A stretch of 16,729 nucleotides of DNA from an uncultured Selenomonadaceae bacterium. GTDB taxonomy: Bacteria; Bacillota; Negativicutes; Selenomonadales; Selenomonadaceae. Where the stretch lies: contig CAJODU010000012.1 in assembly GCA_905233325.1 (NCBI GenBank), forward strand, positions 1 to 16,729. Reading direction: 5' to 3'. Shown one piece after another: positions 1-5,530 of the stretch. Position 1 is the first letter of the stretch; every line of letters starts with the position of its first letter. The notes under the pieces are model-generated. The model worked only from the letters and a program-made list of their open reading frames with translations, did not search any database and was not told where the DNA came from. The translations under genes were made by a program, and so were the position numbers.

Positions 1-1
1 T

Positions 2-214
2 GCACAGCTCACAACCGTGATAATCGCCCTCGTTGGTGAATCGGCAATGGCTGGAGCAATCGGTGGCGGCGGACTGGGTGATCTTGCCATTCGTTACGGC
101 TACCAAAGATTTCGGCCTGATGTTATGCTGGCGACGGTTATCATCTTGATTGTTCTGGTGCAGTTGGTTCAGTTTGCAGGGAACAGGCTTGCAAAGAGTC
201 TCAATAAAAAATAA
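2..214 (+). CDS. metI: D-methionine ABC transporter permease MetI (C-terminal part)
   Basis: Only the last 70 codons are present; the reading frame is open from base 2 and ends at TAA 212-214. The segment has the permease hallmark ESAMAGAIGGGGLGDLAIRYG, followed by QRFRPDVM and a final hydrophobic membrane segment (roughly ATVIILIVLVQLVQF) with a short basic tail ending SLNKK. This matches the C-terminus of MetI, the inner-membrane permease that works with the ATPase MetN and the lipoprotein MetQ to import methionine. The sequence motif and length of the tail fit the family closely. No metQ follows on this strand within 500 bases, so the binding protein must lie upstream or elsewhere. No clear terminator is visible directly after the stop. 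Confidence 0.9.
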   Translation, partial: AQLTTVIIALVGESAMAGAIGGGGLGDLAIRYGYQRFRPDVMLATVIILIVLVQLVQFAGNRLAKSLNKK

Positions 215-325
215 ATATTAACGATCATCAAAATGAAAACAGGCAGCTTTAACTTTACTTCAATTAATATTTTCAGAATATTATTCTACATTTTCCGCTA
301 ATTCCTGCAAGCTGAAATAATTGTG

Positions 326-354
326 TTGACAGAGAGGCTTAAATTTGATAAACT
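326..354 (+). promoter_or_regulatory. Sigma-A-type promoter for a small antisense RNA
   Basis: A perfect -35 TTGACA (326-331), a 17-nt spacer and a -10 TAAACT (349-354). Transcription would start near 361 and run towards the 3' end of the minus-strand small peptide gene. No convincing ORF follows, so the likely product is a regulatory RNA. Read directly from sequence; activity is inferred. Confidence 0.6.
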
Positions 355-379
355 TAACTCACGGAAATAACATATGAAT

Positions 380-406
380 GAAATGAGGACAGACATAGTT
401 ATCACC
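380..406 (+). repeat. Direct repeat blocks in the antisense RNA (DRb/DRa-like)
   Basis: GAAATGAGGACAG (380-392), one base, then CATAGTTATCACC (394-406). The first block is identical to 581-593 and the second differs from 601-613 at one base. The blocks are separated by 1 nt here and by 7 nt in the toxin gene. This is what would be expected if complementarity to the toxin mRNA is conserved while the spacer is free. Confidence 0.85.
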
Positions 407-407
407 G

Positions 408-447
408 AAAAAAAGCACCTGTCAGAAGTTTCGGGCTGGCAGGTGCT
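408..447 (-). terminator. Shared (bidirectional) terminator hairpin of the small toxin locus
   Basis: An 11-bp stem AGCACCTGTCA (414-424) / TGGCAGGTGCT (437-447) with a 12-nt loop. On the minus strand it is followed by a seven-T tract (408-414), a good intrinsic terminator for the peptide gene. On the plus strand only GTTAATTT follows, so termination there is weaker. The stem is perfect only in plus-strand RNA, where position 422/439 is a G-U pair; in minus-strand RNA it is an A-C mismatch. Confidence 0.75.
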
Positions 448-513
448 GTTAATTTAGCCAAAACAGGTTTCGGGTCTGTTCATTAAGGGCGGTATGATAT
501 TCCGTTACCGGAT

Positions 514-603
514 TTATCTTTTCGTAAACTTGTCATAGACATAGTTAGCAGCAAGGCTGCCGATAAATCCTCCAATAAGTGAAATGAGGACAGTAACAAC
601 CAT
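514..603 (-). CDS. Small hydrophobic membrane peptide, putative type I toxin (29 aa)
   Basis: ATG at 603 to TAA at 514, 29 residues. The peptide begins MVVTVLISLIGGFIGSL, continues AANYVYD and ends KFTKR. That is one membrane-spanning hydrophobic stretch with GG/GS small residues and a short basic cytoplasmic-type tail. This build is typical of Fst-, TxpA- and 'holin-like' type I toxins that damage the membrane when overproduced. It has a near-ideal ribosome binding site (GGGAGGTGAT, with 5 nt between GGTGA and the ATG), its own promoter (657-684) and its own terminator (408-447). The stretch ACCUC upstream in the leader can pair with GAGGU of the SD, so translation may be self-limited. The antisense RNA repeats cover exactly the SD/start region and codons 4-8. 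I do not recognise a named family; the toxin role is inferred from architecture. Confidence 0.72.
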   Translation of the reverse strand: MVVTVLISLIGGFIGSLAANYVYDKFTKR

Positions 604-613
604 AGGTATCACC
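581..613 (+). repeat. Direct repeat blocks overlapping the toxin start region
   Basis: Plus-strand GAAATGAGGACAG (581-593) lies over toxin codons 4-8. CATAGGTATCACC (601-613) lies over the start codon and SD. Both recur at 380-406 in the antisense RNA. Placing repeats precisely on translation signals argues for a regulatory purpose rather than chance duplication. Confidence 0.85.
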
Positions 614-656
614 TCCCTCTGCCTTATTTTTGGGTGAGGTAGGTAACGGCAAATAT

Positions 657-684
657 ATTATATCAGATTTTGTAGTGCTTGCAA
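657..684 (-). promoter_or_regulatory. Promoter of the 29-aa peptide gene
   Basis: On the minus strand: -35 TTGCAA (679-684), a 16-nt spacer and a perfect -10 TATAAT (657-662). The start would be near 650, giving a toxin mRNA of roughly 240 nt that ends at the hairpin 414-447. Confidence 0.65.
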
Positions 685-704
685 GGGCAAGTGCTTTTTA
701 TTAT
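674..704 (+). terminator. Hairpin with T-rich tail, overlapping the toxin -35 box
   Basis: Stem AGTGCTTGC (674-682) / GCAAGTGCT (687-695), nine pairs including two G-U in plus-strand RNA, tetraloop AAGG, then TTTTATTATT. It reads as a plus-strand terminator that would stop transcription before the 791 gene. It also contains the -35 box of the peptide gene on the other strand. Confidence 0.5.
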
Positions 705-740
705 TGAATAAAATTTTCAAAAGAAGGAAACTTTTAATTG

Positions 741-791
741 ATGCCGAAATTTGAATTGATCAATGATTTTATGAAAGATGTGTACTTTTGA
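741..791 (+). CDS. Possible 16-codon leader ORF translationally coupled to the next gene
   Basis: ATG at 741 encodes MPKFELINDFMKDVYF and stops at TGA 789-791, which overlaps the ATG of the downstream gene (TGATG). An AGAAGG motif lies at 722-727, about 13 nt upstream of this ATG, while the downstream ATG at 791 has no comparable SD. The likely role is to deliver ribosomes to the 791 start by termination-reinitiation. It could also be a chance ORF. The peptide resembles nothing I recognise. Confidence 0.35.
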   Translation: MPKFELINDFMKDVYF

Positions 792-1810
792 TGGGAAAAT
801 ATTGGTTTATAATAGTACCCTTTATCATTGTGGTGATTGCCCTCGGAGCTTTCATTGGTTACAGTCAAGTCAAAAAGACGCCGACCAACTCGCTCAATAT
901 GATCCGAAATACTATCAGCGGAAGGAATGTTGAAGAGTTCCACCGCCTTGTTGATGTTGACAAGATACTTGACAATGCTGCTGATGAAATTCTCCTCGAA
1001 AAGATGGACGAGGACAAGACCGCCTACTCCGTCCAGCAGGTTGCCGAAGTCTACAACAATCAGATCAAGCCGGACTTCCTCAACAACACCAAGAAGGCCA
1101 TTGACGAATATATCTTGACCGGTAAGGTGACTCTGCCGAATCCCGTGCAGACTGACGCCCAACGCTGGCTCAAACATTCCGATATGAAGTCCTGCGTGAT
1201 TGAGAGTATGTCCAAGCCGATTGTCACCGGCGATACCGCCACCGCCGTCGTCTACTTCAGAAATCCTTCTCTCGGTTTCAGTTTTGAGCTGACTTTGGAT
1301 CTTGAGCGAATCAAAGACAAGGACAAGGGCGGCTGGAAAGTTGTCGGCGTCAAGGGTTTTGAAGACTTCAACAAGGCACTAAAAAGAGGCCTTGCCAAGA
1401 AACTTGACAGCCTCAATGCACCGATAAGGTCTCAAATGGACGATATAATACAGATTAAGGAACTCAATGCAAGGATAGGCGAGGGCGACGAGTACGGCTT
1501 TTCGCAGACGCTCAAGATTGCCATGAAGGCTGAAGTCAAGTCCGCCAAGCCTCTATCCAAGATCATTGGTAAGGTTTTAGTTGATGATGGCGAAGAGAGA
1601 GAAAATTCCGCACCGTTTACCATTGATATGGCTTACCACCCGCAGGGTCTCCAGACTTTCAACATTGACAAAGTGCTTAATCCCTTCGTTCGCGGTGATG
1701 TCAACATTATGAAGCACGGTATGCGCCGCAGTCAGCTCATTGCCGAGATCGACGAAATTGTCTTCCTTGACGGTTCCAACATCAAAGCCCTGGACAAGCT
1801 GCCGGATTGA
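791..1810 (+). CDS. Membrane-anchored protein of unknown function (DUF2939-like resemblance)
   Basis: 339 residues from ATG 791 (an adjacent in-frame TTG at 788 is less likely). Residues 4-23 are a single uncleaved-looking membrane segment (WFIIVPFIIVVIALGAFIGY) after a short basic N-terminus. The rest should therefore lie outside the cytoplasmic membrane. The next part (NSLNMIRNTISGRNVEEFHRLVDVDKILDNA) resembles proteins in which a short helical pair precedes a 'residue-use' NTF2-like fold, loosely like DUF2939. That is a resemblance only. The C-terminal half is rich in charged residues and beta-type segments. No catalytic motif is visible. The gene converges on pilT and its last 29 bases overlap the pilT 3' end. 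No intrinsic terminator separates them. Function unknown. Confidence 0.8.
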   Translation: MGKYWFIIVPFIIVVIALGAFIGYSQVKKTPTNSLNMIRNTISGRNVEEFHRLVDVDKILDNAADEILLEKMDEDKTAYSVQQVAEVYNNQIKPDFLNNTKKAIDEYILTGKVTLPNPVQTDAQRWLKHSDMKSCVIESMSKPIVTGDTATAVVYFRNPSLGFSFELTLDLERIKDKDKGGWKVVGVKGFEDFNKALKRGLAKKLDSLNAPIRSQMDDIIQIKELNARIGEGDEYGFSQTLKIAMKAEVKSAKPLSKIIGKVLVDDGEERENSAPFTIDMAYHPQGLQTFNIDKVLNPFVRGDVNIMKHGMRRSQLIAEIDEIVFLDGSNIKALDKLPD

Positions 1811-2792
1811 GCAAAATTTTTTGCAGATTCTGCACGGCGGATTGCATTGTCTGCATACCGAGAGACTTGCCGCTCAACATCACTGACGGCAGTTGTACAT
1901 ATTTTCCTTGACGAATCAAATTTGCTGAGGCAGACGTTGAGAGCAACACTTCAGTTGCACTGACTCTGCCTCCGTTGATTTTTGGCAATAATTGTTGCGA
2001 GAATATACCTGCGAAGACATCGGCGAATTGATCCCTTACCGCATCGCGTTGGACGATAGGAAACATTGATTCAATGCGCATTGCCGTTTCTGCTGCTCCG
2101 CTTGTGTGCAAAGTGCCGAGTACAAATATTCCCGCCGCTGCCGCCTCCATAGCCATAGCCATCGTCTCGCAGTCGCGTATCTCTCCCACCAGCAGGACAT
2201 CAGGCATCTCACGGAGGGCACTCTTCAACGCTTGCGGGAATGATATAAAGTCTCGTCCGAGTTCTCGCTGACTGATGAAACAATTATCGCTGACATGCTC
2301 AAATTCTATGGGATCTTCAAGAGTCAAGATATGGCAAGCACGATTTTGAGTGATAGCGTTGATAAAAGCCGCCAGAGTTGTTGACTTGCCGGAGCCTGTC
2401 CTGCCGGTGACGAGCAGTAAGCCTTGAGTAGAGTTTATCATTTTGGATAATGCTGCCGGTGTGCCGAGTTCTTGAAGTGTTGGTATAGTTGCTGGTATCA
2501 GTCTGAAGGCTATGGACAGCAAGTCCCGCTGATAGTAAACGTTGCCGCGGAATCGCCTCTCCTCATATCTGAGGGAGAAGTCCAGCTCTTTCTGTTGAAG
2601 GAGCCTGTTGTATTGCTCTTCGGTTAAAGTTTTTCGTAAAAAATTTTCGATTACTTCGGCAGGAATACGATTTTCTGCAGCCGCCTTGAGTTCGCCGTCC
2701 TTGCGAAAAAAGGCTTTCTGTCCAACGGTGATGTGGAGGTCTGATACTTCCAATGCAATCGCCCTGCTCATTAATTCGCTTAATTGCTCCAT
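1782..2792 (-). CDS. pilT: Type IV pilus retraction ATPase PilT
   Basis: 336 residues from ATG 2792, chosen because TGAGGA sits 8 nt upstream; a longer TTG start at 2807 would overlap prfC. PilT is a cytoplasmic hexameric ATPase that depolymerises type IV pili and drives twitching. The N-terminal PAS-like domain contains SDLHITVG. The RecA-like domain has Walker A GRTGSGKS (130-137), the Asp box LEDPIEF (about 158-164), Walker B DVLLVGEIRD (198-207) and the His box GTLHT (226-230). SANLIRQGK corresponds to the conserved helix of the C-terminal domain. The protein is slightly shorter than usual, and its last residues (LNPAACPGL) are encoded where the convergent neighbour's 3' end overlaps. It starts 4 nt after the prfC stop, so the two are co-transcribed. 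No other pilus genes are in the window. It could act in natural transformation or motility. Confidence 0.93.
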   Translation of the reverse strand: MEQLSELMSRAIALEVSDLHITVGQKAFFRKDGELKAAAENRIPAEVIENFLRKTLTEEQYNRLLQQKELDFSLRYEERRFRGNVYYQRDLLSIAFRLIPATIPTLQELGTPAALSKMINSTQGLLLVTGRTGSGKSTTLAAFINAITQNRACHILTLEDPIEFEHVSDNCFISQRELGRDFISFPQALKSALREMPDVLLVGEIRDCETMAMAMEAAAAGIFVLGTLHTSGAAETAMRIESMFPIVQRDAVRDQFADVFAGIFSQQLLPKINGGRVSATEVLLSTSASANLIRQGKYVQLPSVMLSGKSLGMQTMQSAVQNLQKILLNPAACPGL

Positions 2793-2796
2793 TAAA

Positions 2797-4401
2797 TCAG
2801 TCCTCAAACGGCACGGGATTCAAAATCAAGTTGGGATTATTCTCCCTAATCCAACCGAGCGACCACTCATTCTCAACGATCAAGACAGGCTGACCGTTGC
2901 GATCCGTGACAAACATTCCGCGATCAGCACCTCTCAATGAAGTTGGTGTGACAGGCTTGCCGTCCTCAAACTTCAACCACCGCGCAACCTCAAATGGCTG
3001 CATTGTCAAAATCACGTCAACGCTGTATTCTGACTTCAACCTATATTGAAGCACTTCAAATTGCAGCGTGCCGACAGTCCCGACAATGTAGGATTCAGTG
3101 CCGGCACCGACTTGATTGAAGAGTTGGATTGCTCCCTCCTGCGTCAACTGCTCTATGCCCTTGGTGAATTGCTTGCGTTTCATTGTGTCCTTAGCCTGGA
3201 CACGGGCGAACTTCTCCGGCGGGAAGATGGGGAAGTCCTCAAATTTGAATTTATGTGCCGAATCGGTGAGAGTATCGCCAATGCCGAATATTCCGGGGTC
3301 GAAAAGTCCGACAATATCACCAGGATAGGCCTCATCAATGATCTGTCTGTCCTGCGCGAGGAATTGCTGAGGCTGTGAAAGTTTGATAGACTTATCTTCT
3401 TGAGCGTGCCAAACATTCATATTGCGCTCAAATTTGCCGGAACAAATGCGGATAAAAGCCAATCTGTCGCGGTGAGCGGGATTCATATTTGCCTGTATCT
3501 TGAAAACGAAAGCGGAGAATTTGTCATCATCAGGCTCAATGATACCGTCTGAACTCACTCTCGGTGCCGGTGGCGGGGCAAGTTTCAAATATTCCTCCAA
3601 AAAGTTTTGGACGCCGAAATTAGTCATTGCACTGCCAAAGAAAGTCGGCGTCAAATCACCGGCGTCAACTTTTGCCTTGTCGAAGTCCTCCCCCGCCTCG
3701 TCGAGGAGCATTAAATCATCTTGGAGGGCGTCGTAGGTTTCCTGCCCAATCCTGTCGATCATTTCGGGCGAGTCGGCAGCAAATATTTCAGAGTTCCTCT
3801 CAAGCTGACCGTGTGAAGTATCCTCAGCGAAAAGTTCAACTTGATTCTTCTGCCTGTCGAAGACGCCCAGATATTTGCCATCAATGCCAATGGGAAAATT
3901 CATCGGGTAAGTTGGAATACCGAGGACTTTTTCAATCTCGTCCATCAAATCCAGCGGAGCCTTGCCATATCTATCCAGCTTGTTGACGAATGTAAAAATA
4001 GGTATGCGGCGTTCACGGCAGACCTTGAAGAGCTTTTTGGTTTGAGCCTCAACCCCCTTAGCCGCGTCAATAATCATCACCGCACTGTCAACCGCCATCA
4101 ATGTGCGGTAGGTGTCCTCGCTGAAGTCCTGGTGACCGGGTGTGTCGAGAATATTTATCTTGAAACCGTTGTAATCGAATTGTAAGACAGAGCTGGTGAC
4201 GGAAATGCCGCGCTGCTTTTCGATCTCCATCCAATCAGAGACGGCATGACGCTGCGTTTTGCGTGATTTAATTGATCCGGCAAGGTGGATAGCTCCGCCA
4301 TAAAGAAGTAATTTTTCAGTAAGAGTTGTCTTGCCGGCGTCAGGGTGAGATATGATTGCAAAAGTCCGGCGTTTGTTGATTTCTTCCAAAAGTGTTGACA
4401 A
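2797..4401 (-). CDS. prfC: Peptide chain release factor 3 (RF3)
   Basis: 534 residues, the usual RF3 length. RF3 is a ribosome-associated GTPase that removes RF1/RF2 after peptide release. The G domain is complete: G1 SHPDAGKTT (18-26), G2 in GISVTSS (65-71), G3 DTPGH (86-90) and G4 NKLD (140-143). The continuation IKSRKTQRHAVSDWMEIEKQ is the RF3 variant, not EF-G. The C-terminal part holds domain II/III sequence (for example QVGAGTESYIVGTVGTLQFEVLQ, split here as QVGAGTESYIVG and TVGTLQFEVLQ). The start is TTG at 4401 with a strong GGGAGG SD 8 nt upstream; no better in-frame start exists. The stop TGA (2797-2799) lies 4 nt before pilT. The plus-strand promoter at 4430-4458 lies head-to-head with this start. 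Confidence 0.95.
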   Translation of the reverse strand: MSTLLEEINKRRTFAIISHPDAGKTTLTEKLLLYGGAIHLAGSIKSRKTQRHAVSDWMEIEKQRGISVTSSVLQFDYNGFKINILDTPGHQDFSEDTYRTLMAVDSAVMIIDAAKGVEAQTKKLFKVCRERRIPIFTFVNKLDRYGKAPLDLMDEIEKVLGIPTYPMNFPIGIDGKYLGVFDRQKNQVELFAEDTSHGQLERNSEIFAADSPEMIDRIGQETYDALQDDLMLLDEAGEDFDKAKVDAGDLTPTFFGSAMTNFGVQNFLEEYLKLAPPPAPRVSSDGIIEPDDDKFSAFVFKIQANMNPAHRDRLAFIRICSGKFERNMNVWHAQEDKSIKLSQPQQFLAQDRQIIDEAYPGDIVGLFDPGIFGIGDTLTDSAHKFKFEDFPIFPPEKFARVQAKDTMKRKQFTKGIEQLTQEGAIQLFNQVGAGTESYIVGTVGTLQFEVLQYRLKSEYSVDVILTMQPFEVARWLKFEDGKPVTPTSLRGADRGMFVTDRNGQPVLIVENEWSLGWIRENNPNLILNPVPFED

Positions 4402-4429
4402 ATTTTTTGCCTCCCGATAAGTTTTATCA

Positions 4430-4458
4430 TTGACGTTGATTGTATAATATGCTAGAAT
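4430..4458 (+). promoter_or_regulatory. Sigma-A-type promoter, antisense to the second small peptide locus
   Basis: -35 TTGACG (4430-4435), 17-nt spacer, -10 TAGAAT (4453-4458); each box is one mismatch from consensus. Nothing coding follows on this strand, and transcription from about 4465 runs into the 3' end of the minus-strand small ORF. The arrangement mirrors the 326-354 promoter. Confidence 0.55.
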
Positions 4459-4464
4459 ATACCA

Positions 4465-4540
4465 AAGGCAGTTCGATGTTGCGCGTCGACTTCCTCAGAA
4501 TTGATCCGTTGGTAAATCGCCGTTGGCATTAACGGCTTAT
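4465..4540 (+). ncRNA. Putative antisense RNA of the second small-peptide locus
   Basis: Inferred from the promoter at 4430-4458; the 3' end is guessed at the hairpin 4519-4536. The RNA contains ACTTCCTC (about 4489-4496), nearly a repeat of ACCTCCTC at the toxin SD (4629-4636), so it could pair with the SD through eight pairs including one G-U. It would also overlap the 3' part of the minus-strand transcript. There are no long repeat blocks like those at 380-406, so support is weaker. Confidence 0.35.
4519..4536. terminator. Hairpin between convergent transcripts (weak terminator)
   Basis: GCCGTT (4519-4524), loop GGCATT, AACGGC (4531-4536), a six-bp perfect stem. Neither strand has a proper T tract after it. 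It occupies the position that the bidirectional terminator has in the 326-684 locus. Confidence 0.4.
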
Positions 4541-4621
4541 CAGTTTAGTTAAGTAGATTGACGATAGCGATAGCTGTTTGCACGATCTCAAGTGTAAGCA
4601 GTATTTTTTCTGTGTAGTCAT
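4529..4621 (-). pseudogene. Small-peptide gene, probably frameshifted hydrophobic type I toxin-like ORF
   Basis: An ATG at 4621 lies 8 nt after a strong GAGGAGG SD, with a good promoter at 4676-4705. In the ATG frame it reads MTTQKKYCLHLRSCK and on to 30 residues, a basic, non-membrane-like product. In the neighbouring frame the same DNA reads EKILLTLEIVQTAIAIVNLL and then N-stop (stop codon at 4545-4547), an obvious hydrophobic helix with no start codon of its own. One extra A in the A6 run (plus-strand T6, 4604-4609) would join ATG-MTTQKK directly to ILLTLEIV, giving a 25-residue membrane peptide. So this is either a gene broken by a one-base loss, a homopolymer sequencing error, or a gene read by slippage. 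Confidence 0.5.
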
Positions 4622-4629
4622 CACCATCA

Positions 4630-4643
4630 CCTCCTCGCGGAGG
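4630..4643 (-). promoter_or_regulatory. SD-sequestering hairpin in the small-peptide leader
   Basis: In the minus-strand RNA, CCUCC pairs with GGAGG (the SD itself) across a GCGA loop, which is of the stable GNRA type. The SD would be masked in the folded transcript. Such masking is common in type I toxin mRNAs. Confidence 0.55.
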
Positions 4644-4675
4644 AAGCCGACCATCTCTTGCCTTTGGCGAAATTG

Positions 4676-4705
4676 ATTATATCACAAAAAAATATAGCCT
4701 GTCCA
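4676..4705 (-). promoter_or_regulatory. Promoter of the second small-peptide locus
   Basis: Minus strand -35 TGGACA (4700-4705), 18-nt spacer, perfect -10 TATAAT (4676-4681), preceded by GTGA. It lies just after the larB stop, so it separates this locus from the bioWF-larB operon. Confidence 0.65.
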
Positions 4706-4743
4706 GAAATTTTGTATTTCTGTTCAAGCAGATCAATGATTTT

Positions 4744-5517
4744 TCAGCACAATTTGTTGATTTTGCTTGCAAGGACACCGGCACCAAAGCCATTGTCAAT
4801 ATTTACGACACTTACACCAGCGGCACAACTGTTGAGCATAGCCAAAAGTGCCGCGAGTCCGTTAAACGAGGCACCATAGCCCACACTCGTCGGCACGGCA
4901 ATAACGGGTTTATCAGTCAAACCGCCGACAACGCTGGCAAGTGCACCTTCCATTCCCGCAACGACAATCAGGACATTCGCCCTCTCAATATCATCAATAT
5001 GGGCAAACAGTCGGTGGATCCCTGCAACTCCGCAATCGTAGCAAGTTTTGACCTCATTGCCCCAGAGGTAAGCCGTCAGCCTCGCCTCTTCAGCAACGGG
5101 CATATCACTTGTTCCGGCACTTACTATTAGAATTGTTCGCTTGGGATCGCGGACTATTTTTTTGTCACGATCGATGTAGATTATCCTTGCCATTTCGTCA
5201 TACTTCGTTGCAGGTAGTTCTGAGGAAACATATTCAAACTGTTCCCGACTTGCCCGTGTCGCCATTAAATTACCCTCGCTGCGTTCGTAGAGTGACTGCA
5301 TTATCGCCAAAACCTGTTCTTTAGTCTTTCCGGCGGCATAGACGACTTCCGGAAAACCTTGTCTCAGCTCTCTGTAGTGATCCACTTCAGCAAATCCAAG
5401 TTTTTCGACGGATTCAACAGGCAGTCTCTTCAAAATTGAAATTACGCCATCTTCCTCAAGTTGTCCTGCTCTATATCTCTGCAAAAGTTCGCGTATACTT
5501 TGCTCATTCAACGACAA
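4744..5517 (-). CDS. larB: LarB, nickel-pincer cofactor biosynthesis (P2CMN synthase)
   Basis: 257 residues, close to the usual 245-260. LarB carboxylates and hydrolyses nicotinic acid adenine dinucleotide to pyridinium-3,5-biscarboxylate mononucleotide, the first step towards the nickel-pincer cofactor of lactate racemase and related enzymes. The C-terminal PurE-like domain shows VSAGTSDMPVAEEA (132-145), DCGVAGIHR (161-169), VAGMEGALASVVGGL (186-200) and PTSVGYGASFNG (209-220). It also has LNSCAAG with Cys231, at the place of the catalytic cysteine known in the family. The start is TTG at 5517, 4 nt after GGAG; a second in-frame TTG at 5511 has better spacing (10 nt) and may be the true start. 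It lies 13 nt after bioWF, hence co-transcribed. larA, larC and larE are not in the window. Confidence 0.92.
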   Translation of the reverse strand: MSLNEQSIRELLQRYRAGQLEEDGVISILKRLPVESVEKLGFAEVDHYRELRQGFPEVVYAAGKTKEQVLAIMQSLYERSEGNLMATRASREQFEYVSSELPATKYDEMARIIYIDRDKKIVRDPKRTILIVSAGTSDMPVAEEARLTAYLWGNEVKTCYDCGVAGIHRLFAHIDDIERANVLIVVAGMEGALASVVGGLTDKPVIAVPTSVGYGASFNGLAALLAMLNSCAAGVSVVNIDNGFGAGVLASKINKLC

Positions 5518-5530
5518 ACATCTCCATGTT

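Larger units (their letters stand above)
361..455 (+). ncRNA. Putative antitoxin RNA of a par/Fst-like type I toxin-antitoxin module
   Basis: Predicted from the promoter at 326-354 to the end of the hairpin at 414-447, giving an RNA of about 90-95 nt; both ends are estimates. It carries two blocks, 380-392 and 394-406, that repeat the plus-strand sequence at 581-593 and 601-613. The RNA can therefore pair in trans with the toxin mRNA over 13/13 bases in early codons and 12/13 bases covering the Shine-Dalgarno (SD) sequence and start codon. It also overlaps the toxin transcript in antisense at the shared hairpin. In the pAD1 par system RNA II has the same parts in the same order: direct repeats, then a bidirectional terminator. 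The function is inferred from this architecture. Confidence 0.6.

Noticed and set aside
374..457. 27-codon plus-strand ORF inside the putative antitoxin RNA
   Set aside because: No usable SD, and its sequence is explained by the two repeat blocks and the terminator hairpin, so it is more likely a by-product of the RNA.
734..1177. 147-codon minus-strand ORF
   Set aside because: Antisense to the 791 gene, with unnatural composition and no SD; a shadow.
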